64,000 bases of DNA, taken from the NCBI GenBank assembly GCA_031553675.1, contig JAVBLF010000023.1, forward strand, positions 6,262 through 70,261, written 5' to 3'. The translations under genes and the position numbers were made by a program. Under the pieces are notes generated by a model. The model saw only the letters and a list, made by a program, of their open reading frames with translations, was not told the origin of the DNA and did no database searches. Shown here piece after piece: positions 35,054 to 43,952 of this stretch. The DNA comes from JAVBLF01 sp031553675. Lineage in GTDB: Bacteria; Bacillota; Clostridia; Christensenellales; CALWSW01. Numbering within the stretch: position 1 is the stretch's first letter; each line of letters starts with the position of its first letter.

Positions 35054-35219
35054 GGTACGTAATCGCACAGTAAAATGGGCGGATATCATGTGATTCCGAC
35101 ATACAAAGTATGCAAAAGGTCGCGCGTGGCCGCCAATGCTCACGTCGCGAACGGCTGGACGTCCGGCGGCATGCGATCCGTTTGTAGGCGCAGGCCCACA
35201 AATGAGGGAGAATGGTTTG

Positions 35220-37196
35220 ATGACTTTTCGTTTCGTCTTACGGGGGCGGATTCGTGTCCTCTGCATTGCGGCGATGCTCCTGCTCACCGCAGTTTGGAGC
35301 GCGACGCTGATCGAAGCGAGGGCGAATTCGCCCACCCCGACGCTCGCAACGCCGGCGCCAACGGCTACGCCCGCGCCGACAGCGTTGACCAGCGACGAAC
35401 CCATCGACTTGCTCAGTACCGACTTACCCACGTCGGCGCCCGCGCAACCCGGAGAGGCCGACGATGCCGAAGCACAGGAAACGCCAAGCGCTGCGCCCGC
35501 ATCGTCGAGCGAAGGCTTGATCGAGCTGAACGGCGGCACTTTGCGCATCGAAGGGCGGCCGGGCGAACGCGTGACGCTGCAACTGCCGCTCGTCGTCAAG
35601 CGCGACGCCTTTGCTGGACAAACGCGCACGCTCAAGGAGATCCGCGTCGAGCCAGTCGTCTCCAGCGATCGGACACAGTGGCCGTTCGAGACAGGGAAGA
35701 TCGATTACACCCGCCACATTCCCAGCCTGGCACTCGGCGAAAGCGTCGATGTACTTTATGAATTCCAGCTGGATCGGCGCGCTGCCGAGGGCGATTACGA
35801 CGTCACCTTCCATGCCGACTACACCGACGTGCAGGGCGAAGCCGAACAAATGCTGGCCGTCTCCCAGGCGGGCAGCGCGACGATCGTCTGCCAGGTCACG
35901 GTTCTGCCATCCGCCGCTGCCGGCGAAGGCAAGGCGAGTTCTGTCACCCTGACGCTCGACGACTACGAGATCCCGCAGGCCAAACCCGGCGAAAGTGTGA
36001 CGCTGGTCTTGCCGCTCACCAACCACGGCGACACGTTGACCGAGATCGAATTGACCCCCGACATTTCGTCGGATCCCACGGCGTTCCCGTTCGCGATTCC
36101 CGACGCTGCCGACGGTGTCGATCTCGACGACATGTTGCACGGCGACACCGCCCACATCGAGTTAACGTTTACCGTCGCAGAAGGTTTGACGCCCGGCAAA
36201 AAGCCGGTGAACTTTACAGCGCTCTTCGAGGAGGGCGGCCAGACCGGCGAGTGTAAGATCACGGCGTATGTCGACGTGCTGCCATCCCAGGCACCCACCA
36301 CCGCAAGCGCGAACGATGCGCCGACGGCGACGATGCCCAACGCAGACGAAGGCGCGACGGTCGAAGCGACGCCGCTGCCGTCGGTGGAAACGCCGCTCCT
36401 GATCTGCCATTACGCGCTCCAGGAAGCGCGCGCCGTTGCGGGCGAACCCTTCTCGCTGCAAGTGGACCTCTCCAACCCCAATGCCGACCTTGATCTCGAA
36501 GCGGTGACGCTGACTTGGACGGCCGACGACATGCCACAGAGCGATCGCATCGATATCGGCCGCATTCCGGCCGGGCAGAGCGTATCGCGCGCGATCGAAG
36601 GCGCGATCGACCGCGCGATCGAAGCGCGCGCCTATGCCCTCGACGTGGTCACCACCTACCAGACCCCCGACGGTATGAGCTTCGAAAACGAACAGCACAT
36701 CCTCTTGCCGGTGCGCCAACCGCTCAAGGTCGCGATCGATGCTTTGGCGCTCGAGGCGAAGTCAGTCGGCAAGGACGCGCCCTTTGGCATCGACTTTACG
36801 ATCGCCAACCAAGGCGAAGCGCCGATATACAACGTCGCGGTCGAACTCGAGGGCAATGCCTTGCTGCTCGAAGAGGGCTTTTTCGGCGACACGATCGCGT
36901 CCGGCGAAGAAAAGCGCGTCGCGCTGCGCCTCGTTGCCGCGCAGGAGGGGGACCAAGAGGCCAAATTGCTGATCAACTACGAAGACGAGTTTGGCGAGCA
37001 CTACACCGAACGCCGCGACGTTGCGGTCGCCGTACACGCGTCCTCCCTTTCCGTGCCGCAGCCGTCCGACGTCAACCCAACGACCCAGCCCGATCCCAGC
37101 TCCAAACCGCCCACCATGCTCATCGCGTTCGGCGGCGTCGCGCTGCTCGCCTTGTGTGGGTTCGCGTTCTGGCACTTTCACGGCAAACAAAAGTAG
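35220..37196 (+). CDS. Large secreted membrane-anchored protein with Ig/CARDB-like repeats
   Basis: 658 residues; ATG 9 bp after GAGGGAG, with a TTG one codon earlier. Signal peptide (VLRGRIRVLCIAAMLLLTAV), then a Thr/Pro/Ala-rich linker (35-100). Four to five beta-rich modules of roughly 110-130 residues follow, with NEW3/CARDB-like features such as GERVTLQLPLVVKRD, GESVTLVLPLTNHGD, GEPFSLQVDLSNPNADL and DAPFGIDFTIANQGEAPIYNV. A second Thr/Pro linker splits the array near residue 385. The C terminus has a Pro/Ser spacer, one helix (TMLIAFGGVALLALCGFAFW) and a basic end, so it is anchored outside. It resembles adhesion or S-layer-like scaffold proteins. No catalytic motif seen. Confidence 0.78.
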   Translation: MTFRFVLRGRIRVLCIAAMLLLTAVWSATLIEARANSPTPTLATPAPTATPAPTALTSDEPIDLLSTDLPTSAPAQPGEADDAEAQETPSAAPASSSEGLIELNGGTLRIEGRPGERVTLQLPLVVKRDAFAGQTRTLKEIRVEPVVSSDRTQWPFETGKIDYTRHIPSLALGESVDVLYEFQLDRRAAEGDYDVTFHADYTDVQGEAEQMLAVSQAGSATIVCQVTVLPSAAAGEGKASSVTLTLDDYEIPQAKPGESVTLVLPLTNHGDTLTEIELTPDISSDPTAFPFAIPDAADGVDLDDMLHGDTAHIELTFTVAEGLTPGKKPVNFTALFEEGGQTGECKITAYVDVLPSQAPTTASANDAPTATMPNADEGATVEATPLPSVETPLLICHYALQEARAVAGEPFSLQVDLSNPNADLDLEAVTLTWTADDMPQSDRIDIGRIPAGQSVSRAIEGAIDRAIEARAYALDVVTTYQTPDGMSFENEQHILLPVRQPLKVAIDALALEAKSVGKDAPFGIDFTIANQGEAPIYNVAVELEGNALLLEEGFFGDTIASGEEKRVALRLVAAQEGDQEAKLLINYEDEFGEHYTERRDVAVAVHASSLSVPQPSDVNPTTQPDPSSKPPTMLIAFGGVALLALCGFAFWHFHGKQK

Positions 37197-37223
37197 CCGT
37201 GACACCGATTCATGACGCAAACA

Positions 37224-37248
37224 AAAGTGGCCGCTCGGCCACTTTTTT
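37224..37248 (+). terminator. Terminator after the surface-protein gene
   Basis: AAGTGGCC (37225-37232) pairs with GGCCACTT (37237-37244), then a T run. Confidence 0.88.
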
Positions 37249-37357
37249 GCTGGTTTCGCCCGTGCCATCTCACAAAAGCTTGTGCTTTTTCGGCGGTCGT
37301 GTAAAAATGGTGATTGGACCGGTTCGAGTCAAAATTTGACGAAATGAGGGCAATCAG

Positions 37358-38899
37358 ATGCAAGAGGGATACAAATCCATCGTCACTTTGGGGGAAGCGA
37401 TTGCGATCACAGACGTCGTGGCCGTTGCGCGCTATGGTGCCGAAGTTGTCTTTTCGCAGGCCTATCGCGACCGCGTGACGGCATGCCGTGCGCTCGTCGA
37501 GAAGTTTTCGGAGGAGGAGCGCGCCTATTACGGCATCACGACGGGTTTGGGCGCGAATTGGAACAAAGTGGTCAGCGCAGAGGAGCGGGCCGCCTTTCAG
37601 CGAAACGTGATCCTCTCGCACGCCGCCGCTGTCGGCGAACCGTTGAATGAGGAGTGTGTGCGCGCCATGATGCTGATCTTGGTGCAACACCTCGGCGGCG
37701 GGTACAGCGGTATCCGACTAGAAACGGTCGAGACGCTGCGGCAGATGCTCAACGCGGGCATTTATCCGCGCGTGCCGCGTCACGGTTCGGTCGGGTACAT
37801 CGGCGTCGAAGGGCACATTGCGTCGGTGATGATCGGAGAAGGACAGGCCTGGTTCCGGGGCGAATTGCTCGACGGCCGGACGGCGCTCGCACGCGCCGGC
37901 ATCGCGCCAACTGTGCTGGAAGCCAAAGAGGGCTTGAGCCTGATCTCAGGCACGACATCGGTGACGGCGCTGGCCGCCCTCGCCGCGCACGACGCGCGCA
38001 CACTTGCCCTCAGCGCCGATGTTTCGGGTGCGATGGCGCTCGAAGTGCTGAAAGGGACGACCCGCGCGATGGACGCGCGGATCATGTCGGTGCGCCCGCA
38101 TCCCAACCAGGCCGCCACCGCCGCGAACATCCGGAAGATCCTAGCCGAGAGCGAGATCCAAAAGCACTTCGACGACTACCGCGTACAGGATGCGCTGTCG
38201 CTTCGCTGCATGCCGCAGCTCCACGGCGCTTCAAAGAAGTTGATCGCCGATGGGCTGGATACGCTCGCCATCGAGTTGAATTCGTCGGTGGACAACCCGC
38301 TCGTCTTCCCGACCGAGGACGGTGCCGGAATCGCACTCATGGGCTGCAACGCCGACGGGTCGTATGCCGGTACGGTGGCGGATACGCTCTGCATCGCGGT
38401 CGCCAACCTGGCGAAGATGTCCGAACGCAGGCTCGATCGAATGGTCAACCGCTATGTCAGCGAGCTGCCCGCTTTCTTGAGCAGCAATCCGGGCGTCAAC
38501 ATGGGCTACATGATCCAGCAGTACACGACGGCCGGCATCATGGGAGAGCTTCGCCTCATGGCCCATCCAGCGACGGTGGACAACAGCCCGACCTGTGCCT
38601 TCCAGGAAGACTACGTGTCGATGGGCTACAACGCGGCGCTCAAGGCGTATCACTGTGTGGAAGTCGCGAAGTACGTCTTTGCGACCGAGATCCTCTTTGC
38701 CTGCCAGGCGCAGGACTTCTACGAAGAACGCAAACCCGCTCCGGCGACGCGCGCGGTGTACGACTTGGTGCGCGCGCAGATTCCCTTCCTTGAGGACGAT
38801 CGCGATGCGCACGGCGAGGTCGAATGGATCGCCGACGCGATCGTGGACGGCTCGCTGCTCGGCTGTGTCGAGGCACAGGTCGGAACGCTCGCGTTTTAG
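37358..38899 (+). CDS. HAL/PAL-family protein lacking the MIO triad
   Basis: 513 residues, the length and fold of histidine/aromatic amino acid ammonia-lyases: YYGITTGLGANW (Tyr58 as in the base-bearing loop), ILSHAAAVGEPL, SLRCMPQLHGASKKL, SSVDNPLVF, and FQEDYVSMG with Glu417. The MIO cofactor normally forms from Ala-Ser-Gly in GSVGASGDL; here the sequence is GSVGYIGVEG (residues 143-152), so Tyr147-Ile148-Gly149 replace it and the loop after it is about three residues shorter. Also changed are the Asn of LINGT (here LISGT, Ser197) and the active-site Tyr of DxYSLR (here DALSLR, Leu280), while Arg283 remains. It cannot make MIO as known enzymes do. The true reaction is unknown. Transport genes for amino-acid-like solutes lie convergently downstream. 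Confidence 0.85.
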   Translation: MQEGYKSIVTLGEAIAITDVVAVARYGAEVVFSQAYRDRVTACRALVEKFSEEERAYYGITTGLGANWNKVVSAEERAAFQRNVILSHAAAVGEPLNEECVRAMMLILVQHLGGGYSGIRLETVETLRQMLNAGIYPRVPRHGSVGYIGVEGHIASVMIGEGQAWFRGELLDGRTALARAGIAPTVLEAKEGLSLISGTTSVTALAALAAHDARTLALSADVSGAMALEVLKGTTRAMDARIMSVRPHPNQAATAANIRKILAESEIQKHFDDYRVQDALSLRCMPQLHGASKKLIADGLDTLAIELNSSVDNPLVFPTEDGAGIALMGCNADGSYAGTVADTLCIAVANLAKMSERRLDRMVNRYVSELPAFLSSNPGVNMGYMIQQYTTAGIMGELRLMAHPATVDNSPTCAFQEDYVSMGYNAALKAYHCVEVAKYVFATEILFACQAQDFYEERKPAPATRAVYDLVRAQIPFLEDDRDAHGEVEWIADAIVDGSLLGCVEAQVGTLAF

Positions 38900-38940
38900 T
38901 GGTCGAATCCCCATCCCGACTTCGCGCCTGGGCGGGAAAC

Positions 38941-38970
38941 AAAAAGGGAACCGGCATCGGTTCCCTTTTT
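38941..38970. terminator. Bidirectional terminator between the HAL-like gene and livF
   Basis: AAAAAGGGAACCG pairs with CGGTTCCCTTTTT. Symmetric A and T runs serve both convergent transcripts. Confidence 0.9.
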
Positions 38971-39031
38971 GGCGGGATTGTGGTTGCTTGTACGTGACAC
39001 GTTTTCCTCGAATGTGGGGCGGCGCGGGCCG

Positions 39032-39763
39032 TCAATCTTCCGAATCGTGTTCTTTTGTGCCGAGGTAGCTTTCCATCAAGCCCTCTTCTTCGAGCAGTTC
39101 CTGTCCGGTGCCCTCCATTACGATTTCGCCGGTGGACAGCACGTAGGAGCGGTGCGCGATGTCGAGTGCGACGTAAGCGTTTTGCTCGACCATGATCATC
39201 GTGAGGCCGCGGGATTTGTTGATCTCGACCAACTTGTCGAACAGTTCGTCGATCACGATCGGCGCGAGGCCGAGCGAGGGTTCGTCGAGCAAGAGCAATT
39301 TCGGCCTTGCCAGCAGCGCGCGTCCGAGCGCCAGCATCTGCTGTTCGCCGCCCGAAAGACTGCCGCCGTGTTGTTTGATGCGCTCCTTGAGGCGCGGGAA
39401 AAGGCTGAACACCTCTTCCATGTCCTTTTGGATGCCGGCCTTGTCATTGCGGATGTAGGCGCCCGTCATCAGGTTTTCGTAGACAGTGAGGCCGGGAAAG
39501 ATACGCCTGCCTTCCGGAACGAGCGAGATGCCCCGCTGAACGATTTTGTAGGACTCGGCAGGGAGGGCGTTGCCCTCGAAGCGAATCGTGCCCGACTGGG
39601 GCTTTTTGTCGCCCGTGATCGTCAGCATGAGCGTGCTTTTGCCGGCGCCGTTTGCGCCGATGATCGAGATGATCTCGCCCGCGTCGACGTGGATGCTCAG
39701 GTGGGAGAGCGCGCGGATGCCGCCATAGTAGACGTTGAGGTCCTGGATGTCGAGCAGCGGCAT
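39032..39763 (-). CDS. livF: Branched-chain amino acid-type ABC transporter ATPase
   Basis: 243 residues. Walker A GANGAGKSTLM, Q-loop region, signature SLSGGEQQMLALGRAL, Walker B LLLLDEPSLGLAP, H-switch MIMVEQNAY. YYGGIRALSHLSIHV and VPEGRRIFPGLTVYENL are LivF hallmarks. It energises import through LivH-LivM. Start has GGAGGGG with 6-bp spacing and its A overlaps the livG stop (TAATG). Last gene of the five-gene transporter operon. Substrate is not set by the ATPase; the family takes branched-chain amino acids, amides, urea and others. Confidence 0.93.
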   Translation of the reverse strand: MPLLDIQDLNVYYGGIRALSHLSIHVDAGEIISIIGANGAGKSTLMLTITGDKKPQSGTIRFEGNALPAESYKIVQRGISLVPEGRRIFPGLTVYENLMTGAYIRNDKAGIQKDMEEVFSLFPRLKERIKQHGGSLSGGEQQMLALGRALLARPKLLLLDEPSLGLAPIVIDELFDKLVEINKSRGLTMIMVEQNAYVALDIAHRSYVLSTGEIVMEGTGQELLEEEGLMESYLGTKEHDSED

Positions 39764-40722
39764 TATCGTCCCCTCCTCTTTTCGCCGAGATAGGCCTTGA
39801 TGACTTCCGGGTCGGACTGGATCTCGGAGGGCGTTCCCTTTCGGAGCACCGATCCGAGCGTGATCACGTAGATCTCGTCGCTCAGGTTCATGATCACGTC
39901 CATGTGGTGTTCGATCAGGAGGATCGTGATGCCGAGCTTTTGGTGGATGCCGCGGATCAGCTTCACGAGTTCGCGGCACTCCTCGTTGTTCATGCCGGCG
40001 GCCGGTTCGTCGAGGAGCAAGAGGCGGGGGCGGGTGGCGATGGCGCGCGCGATCTCGAGGCGCCGCTGCTTGCCGTAGGGCAGGCTGGAGGCCGTCGCGT
40101 CGGCGGTATCGGCGATGCCGAGCTGTTCGAGGTACTCCATGGCGAGGGCTTCGTCGCTGCGGTCGCGCCGGTACTTTTCGGGGAGGCCCAGCATGGCGGT
40201 CAGAATGGAGTAGGGGGGTTCGGCCTGGATGCTGGTGAGTACGTTTTCGAGCACCGTCATCTTGGAGTAGAGGCGGATGTTTTGAAAGGTACGGCTCAGG
40301 CCCAGGCGGGCGATGGCGTCGGTGTTTTTGCCGCTGAGGTTGACAGAGGCGTTTTGGCTGCGAAGGAGGGCGATCTCCTTTTCGTAGCGGTCCATCTCGT
40401 CGCGGTAACGCTGCTGGTAGCGCTTCGTGAACTGCGCGTGCTTGGAAGCGTCCGCCGCCTCGTTCACCTGGCCGTGTTTGCGTTTGGGGGGGATGTACTT
40501 CTGCTCGATCGGCGCGGGCGGCTCGTAGCGGAAGAGGATCTCGCCCGAGGTCGCCGGTACCGCGCCCGTGATCAGGTTAAAGAGCGTCGTCTTTCCGGCG
40601 CCGTTCGGGCCGATGATCCCGATGATCTTGCCCTCGGGGACGGCGATGTTGACTTTGTTCGTCGCGACGAGGCCGCCGAATTTTACGGTCAAATCCTTGG
40701 TCTCAAGAATGTTTGCCGCCAT
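39763..40722 (-). CDS. livG: ABC transporter ATPase with long internal insertion
   Basis: 319 residues; LivG is usually about 255. Walker A GPNGAGKTTLFNLITG at 38-53, then an unusual insert at roughly 66-126, highly charged and helical (KRYQQRYRDEMDRYEKEIAL), between the P-loop and the Q-loop block LGLSRTFQNIRLYSKMTVLE. The rest is normal: SSLPYGKQRRLEIARAIA signature, LLLLDEPAAGMN, LIEHHMDVIM. The insert has no frameshift signs and keeps the frame, so it seems a real coiled-coil-like addition of about 60 residues. Overlaps livM by 20 bp. It pairs with LivF. Confidence 0.92.
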   Translation of the reverse strand: MAANILETKDLTVKFGGLVATNKVNIAVPEGKIIGIIGPNGAGKTTLFNLITGAVPATSGEILFRYEPPAPIEQKYIPPKRKHGQVNEAADASKHAQFTKRYQQRYRDEMDRYEKEIALLRSQNASVNLSGKNTDAIARLGLSRTFQNIRLYSKMTVLENVLTSIQAEPPYSILTAMLGLPEKYRRDRSDEALAMEYLEQLGIADTADATASSLPYGKQRRLEIARAIATRPRLLLLDEPAAGMNNEECRELVKLIRGIHQKLGITILLIEHHMDVIMNLSDEIYVITLGSVLRKGTPSEIQSDPEVIKAYLGEKRRGR

Positions 40723-41635
40723 CGCGCTTCACCTCCTCCCCGTTCGTCGCGCCGGAAACGGCCGGTTTTTTCGCGCGGAGCTTGTCGACCCAGGCGCGCC
40801 CTTTGCGGAAGACGTCGAAGATCTCCATGTAGCCCATCAAGCCCTCGGGTTTGACGCGCATGATGATCACGACGAGCAGCCCGTAGATCACGAGGCGCCA
40901 CTCGCCGATGAAGCGGAGCGCTTCGGGGAGGATCTTGAGCACGAAGGCTGACAGCACAGGGCCCGAAATCGAATTGATGCCGCCCGCGACGGCGATGATC
41001 AATTGCTCGGAGGATTGGTTTTGTGTGAACATGGTCGGCGCGATCAGCGTCATGTAGAAGGCGTAGAGTCCACCGCCGACGCCCGTGCAAAAGGCGTTGA
41101 ACATGATCGAGATCAGCTTGATCCGCGACACCCGAACGCCCATGCCCTCGGCGGCGACTTCCTGCTCGCGGACGGCGCGGCAGTTTCGCCCATAGGCCGA
41201 TCGAACGTAGCTGTTGAGCACGTAGATCAAAAATGCCAGGATGGCGAGCGCCACGAAGACGTTGGTGTTCTTGGGGATGTTCTTGATGCCCAGTGCGCCG
41301 TTGACGATTTCGTTTTTCGCGTTCGAGATGATGACCTTCACGGCGTTCGCAAAGCCGAGCATCGCGATCGCGAAGTGGTCGCCCGTCAGCTTGCTTCGGA
41401 CGGTCGGGAAGCCGATGACCACCCCCGCGGCCATCGCGCCCAAGCCGCCGACGAAGAGCGCCAACAGATAAGGGACGCCGAGGTAGCGGTTGACGATCGC
41501 CGACACGTAGGCGCCGATCATCATGAAGCCGACGTTGCCCATCGACAACAGGCCTGTGTAGCCTGTGAGGATGGCCAAGCCGAGCACCATCACGGCCGAG
41601 ATGGCGCCGAGCGTAATCATACTGGATATGTACAT
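40703..41635 (-). CDS. livM: Branched-chain amino acid-type ABC permease
   Basis: 310 residues with about eight to nine membrane helices (starting MITLGAISAVMVLGLAIL). LivM motifs: LLSMGNVGFMMIGAYVSAIV, TVRSKLTGDHFAIAMLGFAN, GRNCRAVREQEVAAEGMGV (the EAA-like cytoplasmic loop) and AVAGGINSISGPVLSAFVL. It forms the channel with LivH. The hydrophilic C terminus, rich in Lys, runs into the livG start with a 20-bp overlap. Gap to livH is 15 bp. Confidence 0.93.
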   Translation of the reverse strand: MYISSMITLGAISAVMVLGLAILTGYTGLLSMGNVGFMMIGAYVSAIVNRYLGVPYLLALFVGGLGAMAAGVVIGFPTVRSKLTGDHFAIAMLGFANAVKVIISNAKNEIVNGALGIKNIPKNTNVFVALAILAFLIYVLNSYVRSAYGRNCRAVREQEVAAEGMGVRVSRIKLISIMFNAFCTGVGGGLYAFYMTLIAPTMFTQNQSSEQLIIAVAGGINSISGPVLSAFVLKILPEALRFIGEWRLVIYGLLVVIIMRVKPEGLMGYMEIFDVFRKGRAWVDKLRAKKPAVSGATNGEEVKRDGGKHS

Positions 41636-41650
41636 GCGCGCGCCACCTTT

Positions 41651-42571
41651 CTAAATTTTGTCCTTGACGATGCGCCCGATCAGGCCGCCCGGCATAAAGA
41701 GCAGCACGAGGATCAGCACGCCGTAGGAGAAGAGATCGCGGTAGACCGAGGAGATGAAGCCCGACACGAAGGTTTCGAGCAGCCCCAGCACGATCCCGCC
41801 GACGACGGCGCCCTGGATGTTGCCCAGGCCGCCGATGACGCTCGCGACGAAGGCCTTGAGCGCGGGGCTGGTGCCGACCGTCGGGTTGACGGCGTATTTC
41901 ATGCCGCAGAACACGCCCGCGATGCCCGCCGTGATGCCCGAGATCACGAAGATCGTGATCGAGATCTTGTTGACATTGATCCCCATGTTGCCGGCGATCG
42001 TCGTCGAGTAGGCGCTGGCGCGGATGCCGAGGCCGGTTTTGGTCTTGTTGATGAAAAAGTAGAGTATGATCAGGGCGGTGAGTGCGATGACGAGCGCGAA
42101 GATATCGAGCTTGCTGACGTTGACGCCGCCGAAATCAAAGGATTGCATGTTGAAGTCGCCCAGCTCGATCGAGCGCGCGTTGGCGCCGAGCGTGACGGTC
42201 GCTGTGTTGACGACCGCGAGATCGACGCCCATGCCGGTGATCATCAGAAACAGACGTGTAGCGCCCGCTTTTCGCATGGGGCGATAGCCGAGGAGCTCGA
42301 TCAGGAGCGACAGAGCCACGCCGACGATGATCGCCAGCGCCACGTTGACGAGCAAGCCGCCCGTCGCGCCCAGTCCCATGCTCTGCCCGAGGCGCCAGAT
42401 GTTGTTCGCGTAGTAGCAGGTAAAGGCGCTCGCCATCATGACGCAGCCGAATGCAAAGTTCGAAAAGTCGAACACGCTGTAGATCAGCGCGTACCCGACG
42501 GCGAGCAGGGCATAGATGCCGCCAATCGAGATGCCGGTGATCACCTGCTGAAGGAAAAAGTTCCAGTTCAT
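41651..42571 (-). CDS. livH: Branched-chain amino acid-type ABC permease
   Basis: 306 residues from the ATG behind GGAGGTCC (an upstream in-frame ATG lacks a site). About eight helices. Typical LivH stretches: QQVITGISIGGIYALLAVGY at the N terminus, YRPMRKAGATRLFLMITGMG, LGIRASAYSTTIAGNMGINV and ASVIGGLGNIQGAVVGGIVL. Partner of LivM. The 100-bp gap from livK contains a strong hairpin, probably setting a higher level of the binding protein than of the membrane parts. Confidence 0.93.
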   Translation of the reverse strand: MNWNFFLQQVITGISIGGIYALLAVGYALIYSVFDFSNFAFGCVMMASAFTCYYANNIWRLGQSMGLGATGGLLVNVALAIIVGVALSLLIELLGYRPMRKAGATRLFLMITGMGVDLAVVNTATVTLGANARSIELGDFNMQSFDFGGVNVSKLDIFALVIALTALIILYFFINKTKTGLGIRASAYSTTIAGNMGINVNKISITIFVISGITAGIAGVFCGMKYAVNPTVGTSPALKAFVASVIGGLGNIQGAVVGGIVLGLLETFVSGFISSVYRDLFSYGVLILVLLFMPGGLIGRIVKDKI

Positions 42572-42616
42572 GCTTTGGACCTCCGTTTTTGTTTGTGCGA
42601 AGCCGCAGCGATACGC

Positions 42617-42646
42617 CACCAGCCCGGGGTTCGATCCGGGCTGGTG
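42617..42646 (-). promoter_or_regulatory. Hairpin between livK and livH
   Basis: An 11-bp perfect stem (CACCAGCCCGG with CCGGGCTGGTG) around an 8-nt loop, without a strong T run. It likely stabilises the livK transcript end or attenuates read-through to the permeases. Confidence 0.7.
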
Positions 42647-42672
42647 ACGCGCGCGACGTCAAACGCGTGCGC

Positions 42673-43842
42673 TTAGGATGCCGGTACGAAGGTCTCGACC
42701 GTGACGAATTGGCTGCCGGTGATCTCGAGGATCGTGATCGGTTTGTTGAGCGGGTTGTGGGTGGCAGGGTCGATCGTCAGGTTGCAGGTAAAGACCGGAA
42801 CGTCGGTCATGGTTTCAAGCGCTTCTTTGATCTTGACCGGGTCGGCGCTCTGCTGCTTTTCGATCGCGTATTCGATCGCGAGGACCGCGTCGAGCGCGTA
42901 GTACGCGAAGACGTTGACCGACTGACCGGGGTGTTTTTTGGCAAACTCTTCGCGGTAGGCGGCGAACTGCGGATCGTCGTCGGCCATGGTGTTGGACATG
43001 ATCGCGCCTTCGAGCTGCGGGCCGGCAAAGGAGAGGATGTCTTGGCTGAACCAGCCGTCGACGCCGAGGATCTGCTGGGTCATGCCGAGTTCTTTGGCCT
43101 GCTGCGCGATGAAGCCGGCGATCTTGTAGGTGCCGGTCGCGATCAGGATCGCTTCGGCGTCCGAGTTTTTAATGCTGGTGAGCGGCGCGCGGAATTCGGT
43201 ATCCTGGTCGGTGAAACCTTCTTCCGCCGTGATCGTGCCGCCCAGGGCCTTAAACTGCTTGATGAAGTGCTGCTGGATGCCCTGGGTGTAGATGTTGGCG
43301 ATGTCGCCGAGGACGGCGACCTTGCGGATGCCCATCTTCTCGTAGACGTAGTCGGCCAGCGCCTTGCCCTGGTAGGAGTCGATGAAGCACATGCGGAACA
43401 TGTAGTTGTTGAGCGATCCGTCGTCGCGCACGGTGACCGATTCGTTCGATGCCGTCGTGACGATCATGGGCACTTTGGCCTTTTCGGTGTTGTCGACGGC
43501 GGCGATCGCCTGGTCGGACGATTCCGGACCGATGATCGCGACGACTTTGTCCTGTTCGATCAGGCGGTTGGTGGCGTTGACGGTCTCGGTCGTCGGGTCG
43601 AGGCCGATGTCGTAGGAGACGAGCTCGACCTTCTTGCCGAGCAGACCGCCCTTGTCGTTGAGCTCTTTGACGTGATCCTCGAGCGCGAGAACCGCCGTCT
43701 GTCCGAGGTAGGCGTCGACGCCCGAGATGCAGCCGACAAAGCCGATCTTGATCGTGTCGCCTCCACCACCGCAGCCCGACAGAGGAAGCAGCGCGAACAA
43801 GAGCGCAAGCGTGAACGCCGTCATTTTTCGCAGATTACGCAT
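42673..43842 (-). CDS. livK: Branched-chain amino acid-type substrate-binding lipoprotein
   Basis: 389 residues; lipobox LSGC with Cys24, then a Gly-rich tether. Type I periplasmic-binding fold of the Leu/Ile/Val group: IKIGFVGCISGVDAYLGQTA, VVAIIGPESSDQAIAAVDNT, VPMIVTTASNESV, FIDSYQGKALADYVYEKMG, FVTVETF at the end. The ligand pocket residues in SDQAIA and TTASN differ from simple leucine binders, so the solute may not be a branched-chain amino acid. GAGGAGG site before the start. It follows the amidinotransferase-like gene by 110 bp in the same direction, suggesting the solute is handled by that enzyme. Confidence 0.9.
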   Translation of the reverse strand: MRNLRKMTAFTLALLFALLPLSGCGGGGDTIKIGFVGCISGVDAYLGQTAVLALEDHVKELNDKGGLLGKKVELVSYDIGLDPTTETVNATNRLIEQDKVVAIIGPESSDQAIAAVDNTEKAKVPMIVTTASNESVTVRDDGSLNNYMFRMCFIDSYQGKALADYVYEKMGIRKVAVLGDIANIYTQGIQQHFIKQFKALGGTITAEEGFTDQDTEFRAPLTSIKNSDAEAILIATGTYKIAGFIAQQAKELGMTQQILGVDGWFSQDILSFAGPQLEGAIMSNTMADDDPQFAAYREEFAKKHPGQSVNVFAYYALDAVLAIEYAIEKQQSADPVKIKEALETMTDVPVFTCNLTIDPATHNPLNKPITILEITGSQFVTVETFVPAS

Positions 43843-43952
43843 GGGATATTCCTCCTCATCGTTGTCGCTTCACAGAGCGGGCCGAACGCGCCCCGTCGAC
43901 AGAGGCAGATGCCTGTGCAGACACGGCTTTTGCCGCCCTTATATACAGAATA

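Noticed and set aside
37741..37860. Sequencing error as the cause of the missing Ala-Ser-Gly in the HAL-like gene
   Set aside because: The frame continues with family motifs on both sides, and two other cofactor-site residues are changed as well, which one local error would not explain.
41003..42676. A 557-codon plus-strand open frame opposite livM and livH
   Set aside because: It is rich in Asp, His and Arg from reading membrane helices backwards, and has no start signal.
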